Assembly: GCF_023701485.1 (NCBI RefSeq)
Contig: NZ_JAMQBK010000082.1
Location: 1 to 48,753, forward strand
Direction: 5' to 3'
Origin: Aporhodopirellula aestuarii
GTDB taxonomy: Bacteria > Planctomycetota > Planctomycetia > Pirellulales > Pirellulaceae
DNA: 48,753 nucleotides
The notes beneath the pieces were generated by a model. That model was not told the DNA's origin and searched no databases. It saw only the letters and a list, made by a program, of their open reading frames with translations. Shown one piece after another: positions 25,653 through 33,186 of the stretch. The position numbers and the translations under genes are program-made. Each line of letters begins with the position of its first letter. Within the stretch, counting starts at the first letter, position 1.

Positions 25653-26847
25653 TTGGATTGTAATCGTGATGCTGTGGGCGTTGCCGAGTGTGGCTTTGCT
25701 GCTCGCGTTAATCGCCGGATTGATGTTTGCAGGAAACCTACCTCGATTCACGCGTTGGCGCGGGGGTGAATTGAGCCCGGAGGAAGAAGCTCCGTCGATT
25801 TCAGTTTTGATTCCGGCGCGAGACGAAGAGGCTGGAATTCGCGAAACAGTGCAAGCGGTACTCGATAACACCGGTGTGGTTCTCGAAGTCGTGGTTCTCG
25901 ATGACGGCTCCTCGGACTCCACCGCCGAAATCGTTCGGACGATGTCGGCCGAAGATCCGCGAGTACGATTGCTCGACGGAATCGAATTGCCCGCCGGCTG
26001 GAATGGCAAACAACATGCGTGTTTTCGGCTCGCCGAATCAGCACAATATGAAATGTTTCTGTTTCTCGACGCCGATGTCCGACTTACCCCGACGGCGCTA
26101 CAGCAGTTGACGCGTCGAAAGTCCCAATACGCAATCCGTGGACCTGCCGAAGGAGAGCCAATCGCCTTGCTCAGCGCGTTCCCGCACCAGGAAACCGGTA
26201 CGCTGCTCGAAAAACTGCTGATTCCGATGATGCACTACATCCTGTTGTGCTATTTGCCGATCTCGCGAATGCGATCAAGTACGCATCCGGCCTACGCAGC
26301 GGGCTGCGGTCAACTATTCGTGACCGATCGCGAATCGTATCAACGCTGTGGTACACATGAGGCGATTCGATCGACCCGCCACGATGGTCTCAAACTGCCA
26401 AAGGTCTATCGTGAACAGTCGATGATGACGGACTGCGTCGATGGCACCGGACTGGCGACGTGTCGCATGTACACGGGCGCCGTGGCGGTCGTGCGAGGGT
26501 TGCTCAAGAATGCAAGCGAAGGGATCGCGAATCGGCGACTGCTGCTTCCGTTCACGATCTTGCTCGGTGGGGCCAATATCCTGCCGTACTTCACCTTGGT
26601 CTACGCGTTGACGCAGCGTGGACACGGTACACTTTCGATTTCATACGGATTCGCAGTCTTAGCCAGTATCGGGGCGATCATCCTCAGCCATCTTCCTCGA
26701 TGGGTCGCCGCGAGAAAGTTTCGCCAGAGCGTCGTCGGTGCGATTTTCCACCCGATCGCAGTCTTTATTTTCCTGCTTTTGCAATGGATCGCGTTTTTTA
26801 ACCATTTAAGAGGAAAACAAATCGCGTGGCGCGGACGTAGCACGTGA
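25645..26847 (+). CDS. Family 2 glycosyltransferase, CrtQ-like
   Basis: Membrane glycosyltransferase of 400 residues. I start it at the ATG at 25645, which has GGGAG 8 nt upstream and overlaps the acyltransferase stop; a TTG frame 13 codons upstream is less likely. An N-terminal helix (about 5-30) is followed by a GT-A domain with ISVLIPARDEE (52-62), Asp pair VLDDGSSD (84-91) and DxD motif FLDADVR (140-146). C-terminal helices lie at about 300-385. The arrangement matches CrtQ-type enzymes, which add glucose to the carotenoid carboxylate in staphyloxanthin synthesis. Assignment to carotenoids rests on its three neighbours. Confidence 0.88.
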   Translation: MNDWIVIVMLWALPSVALLLALIAGLMFAGNLPRFTRWRGGELSPEEEAPSISVLIPARDEEAGIRETVQAVLDNTGVVLEVVVLDDGSSDSTAEIVRTMSAEDPRVRLLDGIELPAGWNGKQHACFRLAESAQYEMFLFLDADVRLTPTALQQLTRRKSQYAIRGPAEGEPIALLSAFPHQETGTLLEKLLIPMMHYILLCYLPISRMRSSTHPAYAAGCGQLFVTDRESYQRCGTHEAIRSTRHDGLKLPKVYREQSMMTDCVDGTGLATCRMYTGAVAVVRGLLKNASEGIANRRLLLPFTILLGGANILPYFTLVYALTQRGHGTLSISYGFAVLASIGAIILSHLPRWVAARKFRQSVVGAIFHPIAVFIFLLLQWIAFFNHLRGKQIAWRGRST

Positions 26848-26889
26848 TCGGTTTGACTCACGCCCCATTCAACAAAAAGAATTGGATCC

Positions 26890-27495
26890 ATGCCTGCCTC
26901 CCCGACTCGAAACGTCGCTCGTCGTCTACGCGGTTTACCAACGGTGATCGGCACAATGGCGATTTGCGTGACCGCCGTCTCCTTCGTGGGCTGCGGCAAA
27001 GAAACCGCCGGGACCAGTGATTCAGCGGTGACTGCGGGAGCGATTTCGAGTGATTTGGTTTTGAAGCAAAAACCAGAAAGCGTCCTCTCGCTGACCGACG
27101 CGGCAGAAAAATTGGTCGGACCAGAGGACGCCCCCAACGAACCGAACGCCTCACAAGAAGTCGTCTTGATCGGTCGTATTGACGCAGGCGATTTCCCCGC
27201 TTTTCAAGAAGGTCAGGCGACGTTCATGCTCAGCGAACTGCCCGCGGACGGGCATGGCGTCGACGATCCCGACCACGAAGACAATTGTCCATTTTGCAAA
27301 CGACGTGCAGAGAAAGCACCAAAGGCAATCGTCAACCTCGTCGGCCAAGACGGCATGACTCTGACCACCGACGCTCGCAAACTAATTGGGGTGGCCGAAG
27401 GCGACCGAGTCATCGTGGTGGGAACCGGTTCCTACGACGAGTCGGTGAACGCGATTACGCTCAACAGCAGCGGTGTGTACACCGGCCCTTGGTGA
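26890..27495 (+). CDS. Lipoprotein of unknown function with CxxC motif
   Basis: A 201-residue lipoprotein 42 bp after the glycosyltransferase, on the same strand. The signal peptide ends in SFVGC with Cys35 as the lipidated residue. Two segments rich in beta structure (about 88-116 and 144-200) suggest an OB-like or small barrel fold, e.g. QEVVLIGRIDAG and GDRVIVVGTGSY. Between them is an acidic loop with His123, His129 and the pair CPFC (133-136), a possible metal or thiol site. I recall similar proteins in other planctomycetes, but know no function. Whether it belongs to the carotenoid cluster is open. Confidence 0.8.
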   Translation: MPASPTRNVARRLRGLPTVIGTMAICVTAVSFVGCGKETAGTSDSAVTAGAISSDLVLKQKPESVLSLTDAAEKLVGPEDAPNEPNASQEVVLIGRIDAGDFPAFQEGQATFMLSELPADGHGVDDPDHEDNCPFCKRRAEKAPKAIVNLVGQDGMTLTTDARKLIGVAEGDRVIVVGTGSYDESVNAITLNSSGVYTGPW

Positions 27496-27549
27496 GCAAC
27501 GTTTCCCACGCATGCGCAGGAGGCAGGTCCAAGTGACCGTATTGCGAAC

Positions 27550-28536
27550 TCAATCGGACAACGCTGCAAAATAGTCGCTCGCTATCTCGGCGACTTCATC
27601 GGCACATCCCCAGGCGACCGTATAACCGCCTCCGCCATGGCCATAGTTATGAATTACCGGGCGATGCTCCGCGAGCATTTCTAGCTCTAAACGCACTTCG
27701 CGTCGTCCAGGACGCAAACCAACGGTTGTTCCCAATACTTCACAATCGCTGATTTTCGGTACCAGTTCGGAACAACGACGGATGATGTCGGCGGTGTCCG
27801 CCTCGGACGGATTGCGATCCCAATTACCGTTCTCGGATGTGCCCCCGAGGATTACGTCAGACGAGCGTGGCAGAACTAGCGTCAGGGCATCATCGTTCTG
27901 ATAGATACGCGTCGACTCCCTCAGTCCTTCCGGACGCGACACCCGCACGACTTGCCCGCGGATCGGGAATACTTCAGGATCGTTTACAAACTCGCGTGCC
28001 CAAACCCCCGTGCAATTGACCACCAAATCAAAATCGGGGAAGAGCTCGGACGGGTTTCCGATCTCCGCGATATGAATGTTGGCGTGCTGCGTCACGCGTT
28101 CTCGCAATCGAGTGACAAATATTGGAACGTCAATGACAGGCAACACAACTAGGTAGGCTTCGCCGCAAGGGACGCCGTAGCGTGCCCCGTCGATCTTCTC
28201 CCAGTGCTCGACGAGCTCGAGCACGTACGCGCTATCATCGGGGTCAATGCAAAACCGGAAGTGCTTTTCAAAGTGCACTCCCGAATCCGAATCAGCTCGT
28301 AGTCGCACGTACTCCTCGTGCGTGGACTTTGCCCACTGAACGATTCGATTTTGCGGGTAGGCCTTGTGCGGCCACCAATACGCCCCCGCGGACATCGACG
28401 TAGTCGCGGCAAGTTCTTCCTTGGAAAAAATCTCCACCGAAAATCCACGCTCGATCAACCGCAGAGCACTGGCGAGCCCGATCACTCCTTGTCCGACAAC
28501 GGCAATCCTTTTCGTTTTCAAAGTCGTTTCGTTCAA
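27550..28536 (-). CDS. D-amino-acid-oxidase-like FAD oxidoreductase
   Basis: Flavoprotein of 328 residues, close in size and layout to D-amino-acid oxidase. The FAD-binding motif is VVGQGVIGLASAL (13-25), followed by the DAAO-typical TTSMSAGAYWWPH (45-57). The middle has VVNCTGVWAREFVNDPEVFPIRGQ in two parts, and the C-terminal part has the substrate/FAD loop NYGHGGGGYTVAWGCA. D-amino-acid oxidases convert a D-amino acid to the 2-oxo acid, ammonia and peroxide. The gene lies 188 bp downstream of two ATP-grasp genes on the same strand, past a strong hairpin. Co-transcription is therefore uncertain, but a shared pathway is plausible. It converges on the lipoprotein gene with 54 bp between. Confidence 0.88.
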   Translation of the reverse strand: MNETTLKTKRIAVVGQGVIGLASALRLIERGFSVEIFSKEELAATTSMSAGAYWWPHKAYPQNRIVQWAKSTHEEYVRLRADSDSGVHFEKHFRFCIDPDDSAYVLELVEHWEKIDGARYGVPCGEAYLVVLPVIDVPIFVTRLRERVTQHANIHIAEIGNPSELFPDFDLVVNCTGVWAREFVNDPEVFPIRGQVVRVSRPEGLRESTRIYQNDDALTLVLPRSSDVILGGTSENGNWDRNPSEADTADIIRRCSELVPKISDCEVLGTTVGLRPGRREVRLELEMLAEHRPVIHNYGHGGGGYTVAWGCADEVAEIASDYFAALSD

Positions 28537-28696
28537 TGGCGTGCTCGCTTTTCAGTGCTTTCGTTTTAATCAGCTCCCGCAGCATGGAAGACTAGCGTAC
28601 TGGCAAGAGGAGGCGTTCTAGTTGCTTGTTCGGTTATTTTACCCCACGAAGCGTGCGACAAACATCGCCTGCGCAGCTCGGTCATCACCGTACCAA

Positions 28697-28723
28697 CCGC
28701 CGTCGCAAATATCCCGACGGCGG
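28697..28723 (-). terminator. Hairpin directly after the first ATP-grasp gene
   Basis: A perfect 9-bp GC-rich stem (CCGCCGTCG at 28697-28705, complement at 28715-28723) with a 9-nt loop begins one base after the minus-strand stop codon. It is terminator-like in position and strength but has no T run after it. It may instead end transcription weakly or protect the 3' end. Confidence 0.5.
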
Positions 28724-28724
28724 A

Positions 28725-29540
28725 TCAGTAGCTCGACACAGCTTGCTCATACGCAGGCAGCGCGTCGTTGATGAACAGGGCCATGGTTGCACCAAACCGC
28801 GGATTGATTTCGAAGAGCTTGATCCGGTTGCCACGCAGTTTGTAATTGAAGCAGCAAACGCCCTCGAAATCGATCGCACGCACGATGTCATCGAACAGAT
28901 CAAAAAACGGCGTGCGTTCCAGCGTCTCGCGGTGCATCGCTTTGCACCTACGCCCTTTCACATACGGCCCTGACGGAAAGGAGTACTTGCACGCTCGGCT
29001 GAATGTAATCCGACCTTTGGCGGCAATCGCATGAGTCGCGTACTCCTCCTCTCCAACGACATACTCCTGCGTGAAGTAATCTGCGTCAAGCAAGAGCGAC
29101 TGCAGTTCACGCTCTTGTTCTGCGTTTTCGATGACGAACGTACCGTCTCCGTAAGACGAAACTCGCTTCTTCAACAAATAGGGATAATCGAGCTCACCGC
29201 CGGTTACCGGCATGTGCTCGGCAAACCCGAGTTCGATGAGACGCTGCGTCAGAGCCAGCTTATCCTCGCAAAGCCCGATCACATCGTCCGTCGGCACGAT
29301 TGCACTCACCCCGTGAAGATCGCGGGCATGCTGGTTGAGGTGCTGCGTATCCAGGACCGTCATCGGGAACACCAAGTCGAAGCGTCGCATGTTAACATGC
29401 GAAAACGCATAACAGTATGGTGCGTACCCGCGCAACACGCTGGCAATTTCTTGGTTCCAGTCGTCCTTCCGCGAGAACAAGACGGATGTCTCGCGTCGAA
29501 GTCGGCTAACTGCGAGCCTCAATCTGTCTTTCCAAATCAT
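28725..29540 (-). CDS. ATP-grasp ligase, tandem copy 1
   Basis: A 271-residue ATP-grasp protein. I start it at 29540 (MIWKDRLRL) because the paralogue upstream begins with the same context; the in-frame extension of 47 residues is not shared. ATP-grasp elements are Lys94 in CEDKLA, LLKKRVSSYGDGT (122-134), QEYVVGEEEYATH (158-170) and the metal-binding FEINPRFGATMAL (243-255). Such enzymes join a carboxylate to an amine, thiol or similar group through an acyl phosphate. The N-terminal domain is short and has an unusual basic start (RLRRETSVLFSRKDDW). By eye it is about 60-65% identical to its neighbour, without gaps of note. Substrates are unknown. Confidence 0.87.
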   Translation of the reverse strand: MIWKDRLRLAVSRLRRETSVLFSRKDDWNQEIASVLRGYAPYCYAFSHVNMRRFDLVFPMTVLDTQHLNQHARDLHGVSAIVPTDDVIGLCEDKLALTQRLIELGFAEHMPVTGGELDYPYLLKKRVSSYGDGTFVIENAEQERELQSLLLDADYFTQEYVVGEEEYATHAIAAKGRITFSRACKYSFPSGPYVKGRRCKAMHRETLERTPFFDLFDDIVRAIDFEGVCCFNYKLRGNRIKLFEINPRFGATMALFINDALPAYEQAVSSY

Positions 29541-29713
29541 CCGAGCACGATAACCATTTGGCAGACCGGGTGAAAGCCTGCGACGATAACTCGTTAGTCC
29601 GACCGACAATTGCGACCGACAACCGTGATCAATGAGCGCGAGCCGGCATGCCTGGGGCATACCGACGTAGTCCCCAAACACTCAACTCGCCCCGCATCAC
29701 TAATCGATTATCG

Positions 29714-30532
29714 CTAATAACCCCGAACGGCTTGTTCGTACGCAGGCAACGCGTCATTGATGAACAACGCCATTGTCGCACCAAAACGCGGATTGATCTC
29801 GAATATTTTGACGCCGCCGTCGCACGTTATTTTAAAATCGATACAACAGATACCTTCGTAATTGATCGCGCGCAGTATCTCGGCAAACAGGTCCAGGTGT
29901 GGTGCACATTCAAACGTCTCGCGATGAATCGCCCGGTGCGCACGTCCTTTTACATACGGTCCGGTGGGAAAGTAGTACTTGCACGCTCGACTGAATACGA
30001 TCTCTCCTTTTACCACGATGGCATGAGCCGCGTACTCTGTCTCTCCTTCGACATATTCTTGGACGAAGTGCGTGTCGGCACGCAGAAGAGACTCAAACTC
30101 ACGCTCTTGTTCTGCGTTTTGAATGACGGCCGTTCCATCTCCGTAGGCTGAAACTCGCTTCTTCAACACGTAGGGGTAGTCCATACGCACGCCTGATGCG
30201 GGAACGCATTCACCGAACCCCAGTTCGGCGAGACGCATGGACCAAGCCATTTTGTCCTCGCAGAGGTCCAACACATCCTCCGACGGTACGATCGCTTTTG
30301 AACCATGTAGGTAACGAGCATGGCGATTCAAATATCGTTGATCGGGCACCGTCATCGGGAACAACAGTTCGAATTGACTCAGCTTGACTTGCGAGAACGC
30401 GTAGCAAAATGGCGTGTAGCCCGTTAGCACGCCCGCTATCTGCTCGTTCCAGTCATCCTTGCGTGAAAACAACACCGACGTCTCTCGACGAAGCCGGGCT
30501 GCAGCGAGTCGCATTGCGTCTTTCCATCTCAT
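29714..30532 (-). CDS. ATP-grasp ligase, tandem copy 2
   Basis: The 272-residue paralogue of the preceding entry, 173 bp upstream of it on the same strand. All ATP-binding and metal-binding elements are kept: CEDKMA, LKKRVSAYGDGT, QEYVEGETEYAAH and FEINPRFGATMAL. Its first 28 residues are nearly the same as in copy 1. Differences cluster around residues 60-120 and 195-240, as would be expected for a change of substrate. About 50 bp upstream of the start also resemble the region upstream of copy 1, so the duplication included the leader. Start chosen at 30532 (MRWKDAMRL); an upstream ATG adds only eight residues. Confidence 0.87.
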   Translation of the reverse strand: MRWKDAMRLAAARLRRETSVLFSRKDDWNEQIAGVLTGYTPFCYAFSQVKLSQFELLFPMTVPDQRYLNRHARYLHGSKAIVPSEDVLDLCEDKMAWSMRLAELGFGECVPASGVRMDYPYVLKKRVSAYGDGTAVIQNAEQEREFESLLRADTHFVQEYVEGETEYAAHAIVVKGEIVFSRACKYYFPTGPYVKGRAHRAIHRETFECAPHLDLFAEILRAINYEGICCIDFKITCDGGVKIFEINPRFGATMALFINDALPAYEQAVRGY

Positions 30533-31346
30533 CCGAACACGATAGCAATTACACAAATGGACCGTAAGCCTGAGATCGACGACGCCACAACGAGCGGAAT
30601 GTTCAGTTGATTGCGGACACCGACGTTCAGCGCGACACGAAACCTATCTAGTGTCAGTTGCTGCAAACCGAGTATCAGTAAAAGGCTTCAACAGAACTGC
30701 GATTCGCTCAATGCGCATTTGGCATCTGAGATAATGGACGGCGCATACAGCTCAATGGGAATTTGCCAGCACAGAACACATTCGAGCAAACACGCCTCAT
30801 CAAAGAACTGCCGCCCTCCAGAATCTTCGGTGCACTCGTCTGGTTCTATGGACAAACACACATGCCGAATGTGTGCTATTGCGGTGATCATGCCATCCTT
30901 GTCGATGCAAAACAGCTTCGAGTGCAGCTGGTGCGATGCGTCACGCTTCCCAATCATTCGCGGCCGCATTCGTCGATTTCACCAGGCTATCCAGTGTGAT
31001 CTAGATACTTCGGCGCAATCTAATGGCACCTCCGCTTCTTGACACGCAAACCGTTGCGTTTGATATCTCGCAAATTGGCAAAATCAAAAAAAGATTGAAA
31101 AACGCCGTCATCTTCCGGTCAGATTTCCTCCCTACCCGATCGCGCAGTGTCCGTGTTCTCGCCGGGCAACGAAACCTCGGTTGACCACTCTTTTGACACC
31201 GCAATACTGCCAACAACACGGCGATCAATGATTGGTTGCGACAACCATTGACAATTCGCCTCCCGCAGGCACCGACCTGGGCAGTGGGGGAACGATCTAC
31301 TGATCGACACGTTTTACTAACGGAAGCAAAACTCAAGGGACTATCG
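30533..31346. other. Intergenic region, ATP-grasp copy 2 / HAD phosphatase
   Basis: This 814-bp stretch separates divergent genes. It holds one possible small minus-strand gene (30688-30969), listed separately. The rest has lower GC, for example an A-rich run near 31070-31095, and no feature I can name. The promoters of both flanking genes should lie here. Confidence 0.4.
30688..30969 (-). CDS. Possible small gene of unknown function
   Basis: A 93-residue frame upstream of the ATP-grasp genes on the same strand. Its composition is protein-like (KLFCIDKDGMITAIAHIRHV, then CLSIEPDE and FFDEACLLECVLCWQIPIEL), with seven cysteines. The overlapping plus-strand frame is Ser/Cys-rich and looks like a shadow. 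No family is recognised and no ribosome binding site is clear. It could be a real small protein, a gene fragment or chance. Confidence 0.3.
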   Translation of the reverse strand: MRPRMIGKRDASHQLHSKLFCIDKDGMITAIAHIRHVCLSIEPDECTEDSGGRQFFDEACLLECVLCWQIPIELYAPSIISDAKCALSESQFC

Positions 31347-32201
31347 ATGCAGACAGGACTGTTGATCGACATGGACGGTGTGATCTACCGGGGAAGTCAA
31401 CTGATTCCCGGTGCCGACCGATTCATCCAAGCGCTCAAACGTGAGCGCATCCCATTTCTATTCTTGACCAATAATAGTCAGCGTACCCGCCGGGATGTCG
31501 CGACAAAGTTGGAACGAATGGGAATTGACGTGGCTGAGAAGCACATCTTCACATGTGCGATCGCAACGGCACAATATTTAGCGACGCGCAAGCCGCAAGG
31601 CACCGCGTATGTCATCGGAGAAGGCGGGCTTTTGCAGGCTCTCCACGGACAAGGTTATTCGATCGTTGATCACTCACCGGACTTCGTCGTCGTCGGTGAG
31701 GGACGCACGATCACGCTCGATACGCTCGAGCGGGCAGTCAACATGATCATGGACGGCGCCAAGCTGATTGCAACGAATCTGGACCCGAACTGCCCCACCA
31801 TCAACGGGACTCGGCCAGGATGCGGGGCGACTGTCGCGTACTTGGAAGCCGTGACCGGCATCAAAGCGTTTGGGGTCGGTAAGCCGAGCCCGATCATGAT
31901 GCGTGCCGCTCGGAAACAGCTCGGACTGGCGACATCACAAACCGTGATGATCGGCGATACGATGGACACGGATATCTTGGGCGGAGTCCAAATGGGCTAT
32001 CGCACGGTGCTGACTTTGACCGGTACGACGAAACCGGAAGATTTGGACCACTACGCGTTTGGCCCCGACGTCGTGATCGATTCGATCGCCGACATGGAAG
32101 ATCCACTCGCCTTCTTGGCTCATACACTGCCCAAGGGAAACCAGGAAGACGACACCATCACCAGTCTCACGGCGTGGCGAGAAGCCCAATTAGCTCAGTA
32201 G
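31347..32201 (+). CDS. HAD-family phosphatase, NagD-like
   Basis: Cytoplasmic phosphatase of 284 residues, type IIA HAD superfamily. I start it at the ATG at 31347, with AAGGGA about 7 nt upstream; the longer frame adds 37 non-family residues. The HAD motifs are all present: LIDMDGVIYRG with Asp8 and Asp10, FLTNNSQRTR (motif II), GKPSPIMMRAA with the motif III Lys, and MIGDTMDTDILGG (motif IV). The large C2-type cap between motifs II and III matches NagD and 4-nitrophenyl-/glycolate-phosphate phosphatases. The in vivo substrate is not evident from the neighbours. Confidence 0.93.
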   Translation: MQTGLLIDMDGVIYRGSQLIPGADRFIQALKRERIPFLFLTNNSQRTRRDVATKLERMGIDVAEKHIFTCAIATAQYLATRKPQGTAYVIGEGGLLQALHGQGYSIVDHSPDFVVVGEGRTITLDTLERAVNMIMDGAKLIATNLDPNCPTINGTRPGCGATVAYLEAVTGIKAFGVGKPSPIMMRAARKQLGLATSQTVMIGDTMDTDILGGVQMGYRTVLTLTGTTKPEDLDHYAFGPDVVIDSIADMEDPLAFLAHTLPKGNQEDDTITSLTAWREAQLAQ

Positions 32202-32261
32202 CATCGATCTGAAAGTCGCCCCGTAATCGTGGCGGGTGACCGTTCGGAGAAGGTACGAGAA

Positions 32262-32291
32262 CGCACCAGGGGCATACGTGCCACTGGTGCG
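32262..32291. repeat. Near-perfect hairpin after the HAD gene
   Basis: CGCACCAG (32262-32269) pairs with CTGGTGCG (32284-32291), and GGCA-TACG-TGCC nests inside, giving an almost continuous 12-bp stem. It lies 60 bp after the stop and lacks a T run, so it looks more like a REP-type palindrome than an intrinsic terminator. It is also close to the transposase relic. Confidence 0.5.
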
Positions 32292-32358
32292 CGGTGGTAT
32301 CGACACTTGGCGTTTCTCACCGGGATGGGGCGGCTTTCACTGACGCTGCGAACCTTCC

Positions 32359-32700
32359 TCAACGTGGCGTCTCCACGATCCTTTTGAGAAGTCGCCGCCA
32401 CGCCTCACAGAAGGCTGTCGTAATGGAGTCCGCTTTTTGCTTGCTACGATTGACACGCCAAGCGATGAAGCGAGGAATCGCATCGCGACTTGAATGACCG
32501 GGCAAAAAGGTCTGGTCAAGAAACATCTTCAGCGTAACGACGGGTGTGTCGATTGCATCTTGAATGCGATACCCAAGCAACTCGCAAATTTCGCGCAGGT
32601 CGGCGGAAGGTAGGAATTGTTCAAAGTCAAGCGATTCCGCAAGTTCAGCCTCGAATTTGCCCGTCACAAAAGCGACAGATTGGCTAGTCTTCGTGTTCAC
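32359..32700 (-). pseudogene. IS4-type transposase relic, N-terminal part only
   Basis: The 113-residue frame resembles the N-terminal, pre-catalytic part of IS4-family transposases. The segments LREICELLGYRIQDAIDTPV, VTLKMFLDQTFLPGHSSRDA and the CEAWRRL element near the end correspond to the usual pattern 'E-I-C-x-x-L-G-x-x-W-R-x-x-x-x-x-P' and 'Y-C-x-A-R-x-R-L'. The frame stops at 32359, before any DDE catalytic residues, and I cannot find the rest nearby. No terminal inverted repeats or target duplication can be assigned. I read it as a decayed insertion. Confidence 0.6.
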
Positions 32701-33186
32701 GCGGGGACATCTGTCGGTGCGTTCATCACATGGCGACGGGGCTCCGTCATGATTTCAGATATGGCTGGGGCGATCGATTGACGCCAATGACGCTGTGCGA
32801 AATCGCTAGTACTACAGGCTGTGTCAACAAAGCTAATCACGACTACCTGTAGGTTCTTGCTTCTTGACCACGCGGCATTCCAATCGCCCCCAGTTCTCAG
32901 CGAAGCACTTCCACCATCACGATCGCGCTGCCGACTCGATCGGTCCTGTCGAGGCATAAACCTTCGCAGCCCGATGCCAGCACGCGGCTTGGGGTTACCC
33001 AGCTAAGCAGCAGCGATCTATCGCCATCGAGAAACGCGAACCCAGCGGGACGCTCAGTGTCCCCAGTCCGCTGGACTGGCCTAGTCAAATTGCTGAACCT
33101 CCGGCACGATTGAATCCCAAACGCACGACTTCAAAATTGCCGCTTTGGGTTCATAGAATCAACAGCCAACTGAGAATGCAGGCTGT
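32701..33186. other. Intergenic region without recognised features
   Basis: This 486-bp stretch lies between the start of the transposase relic and the 3' end of the PQQ-like gene, both on the minus strand. I see no convincing coding frame, repeat or terminator. Some of it may be remains of the decayed insertion. Confidence 0.4.

Noticed and set aside
30611..31042. A 143-codon plus-strand frame between the ATP-grasp and HAD genes.
   Set aside because: Very rich in Ser, Cys and His and opposite a more protein-like minus-strand frame; most likely a shadow.
32697..32957. An 86-codon minus-strand frame upstream of the transposase relic.
   Set aside because: Arg/Ser-rich composition without a recognisable motif; no evidence that it belongs to the insertion.
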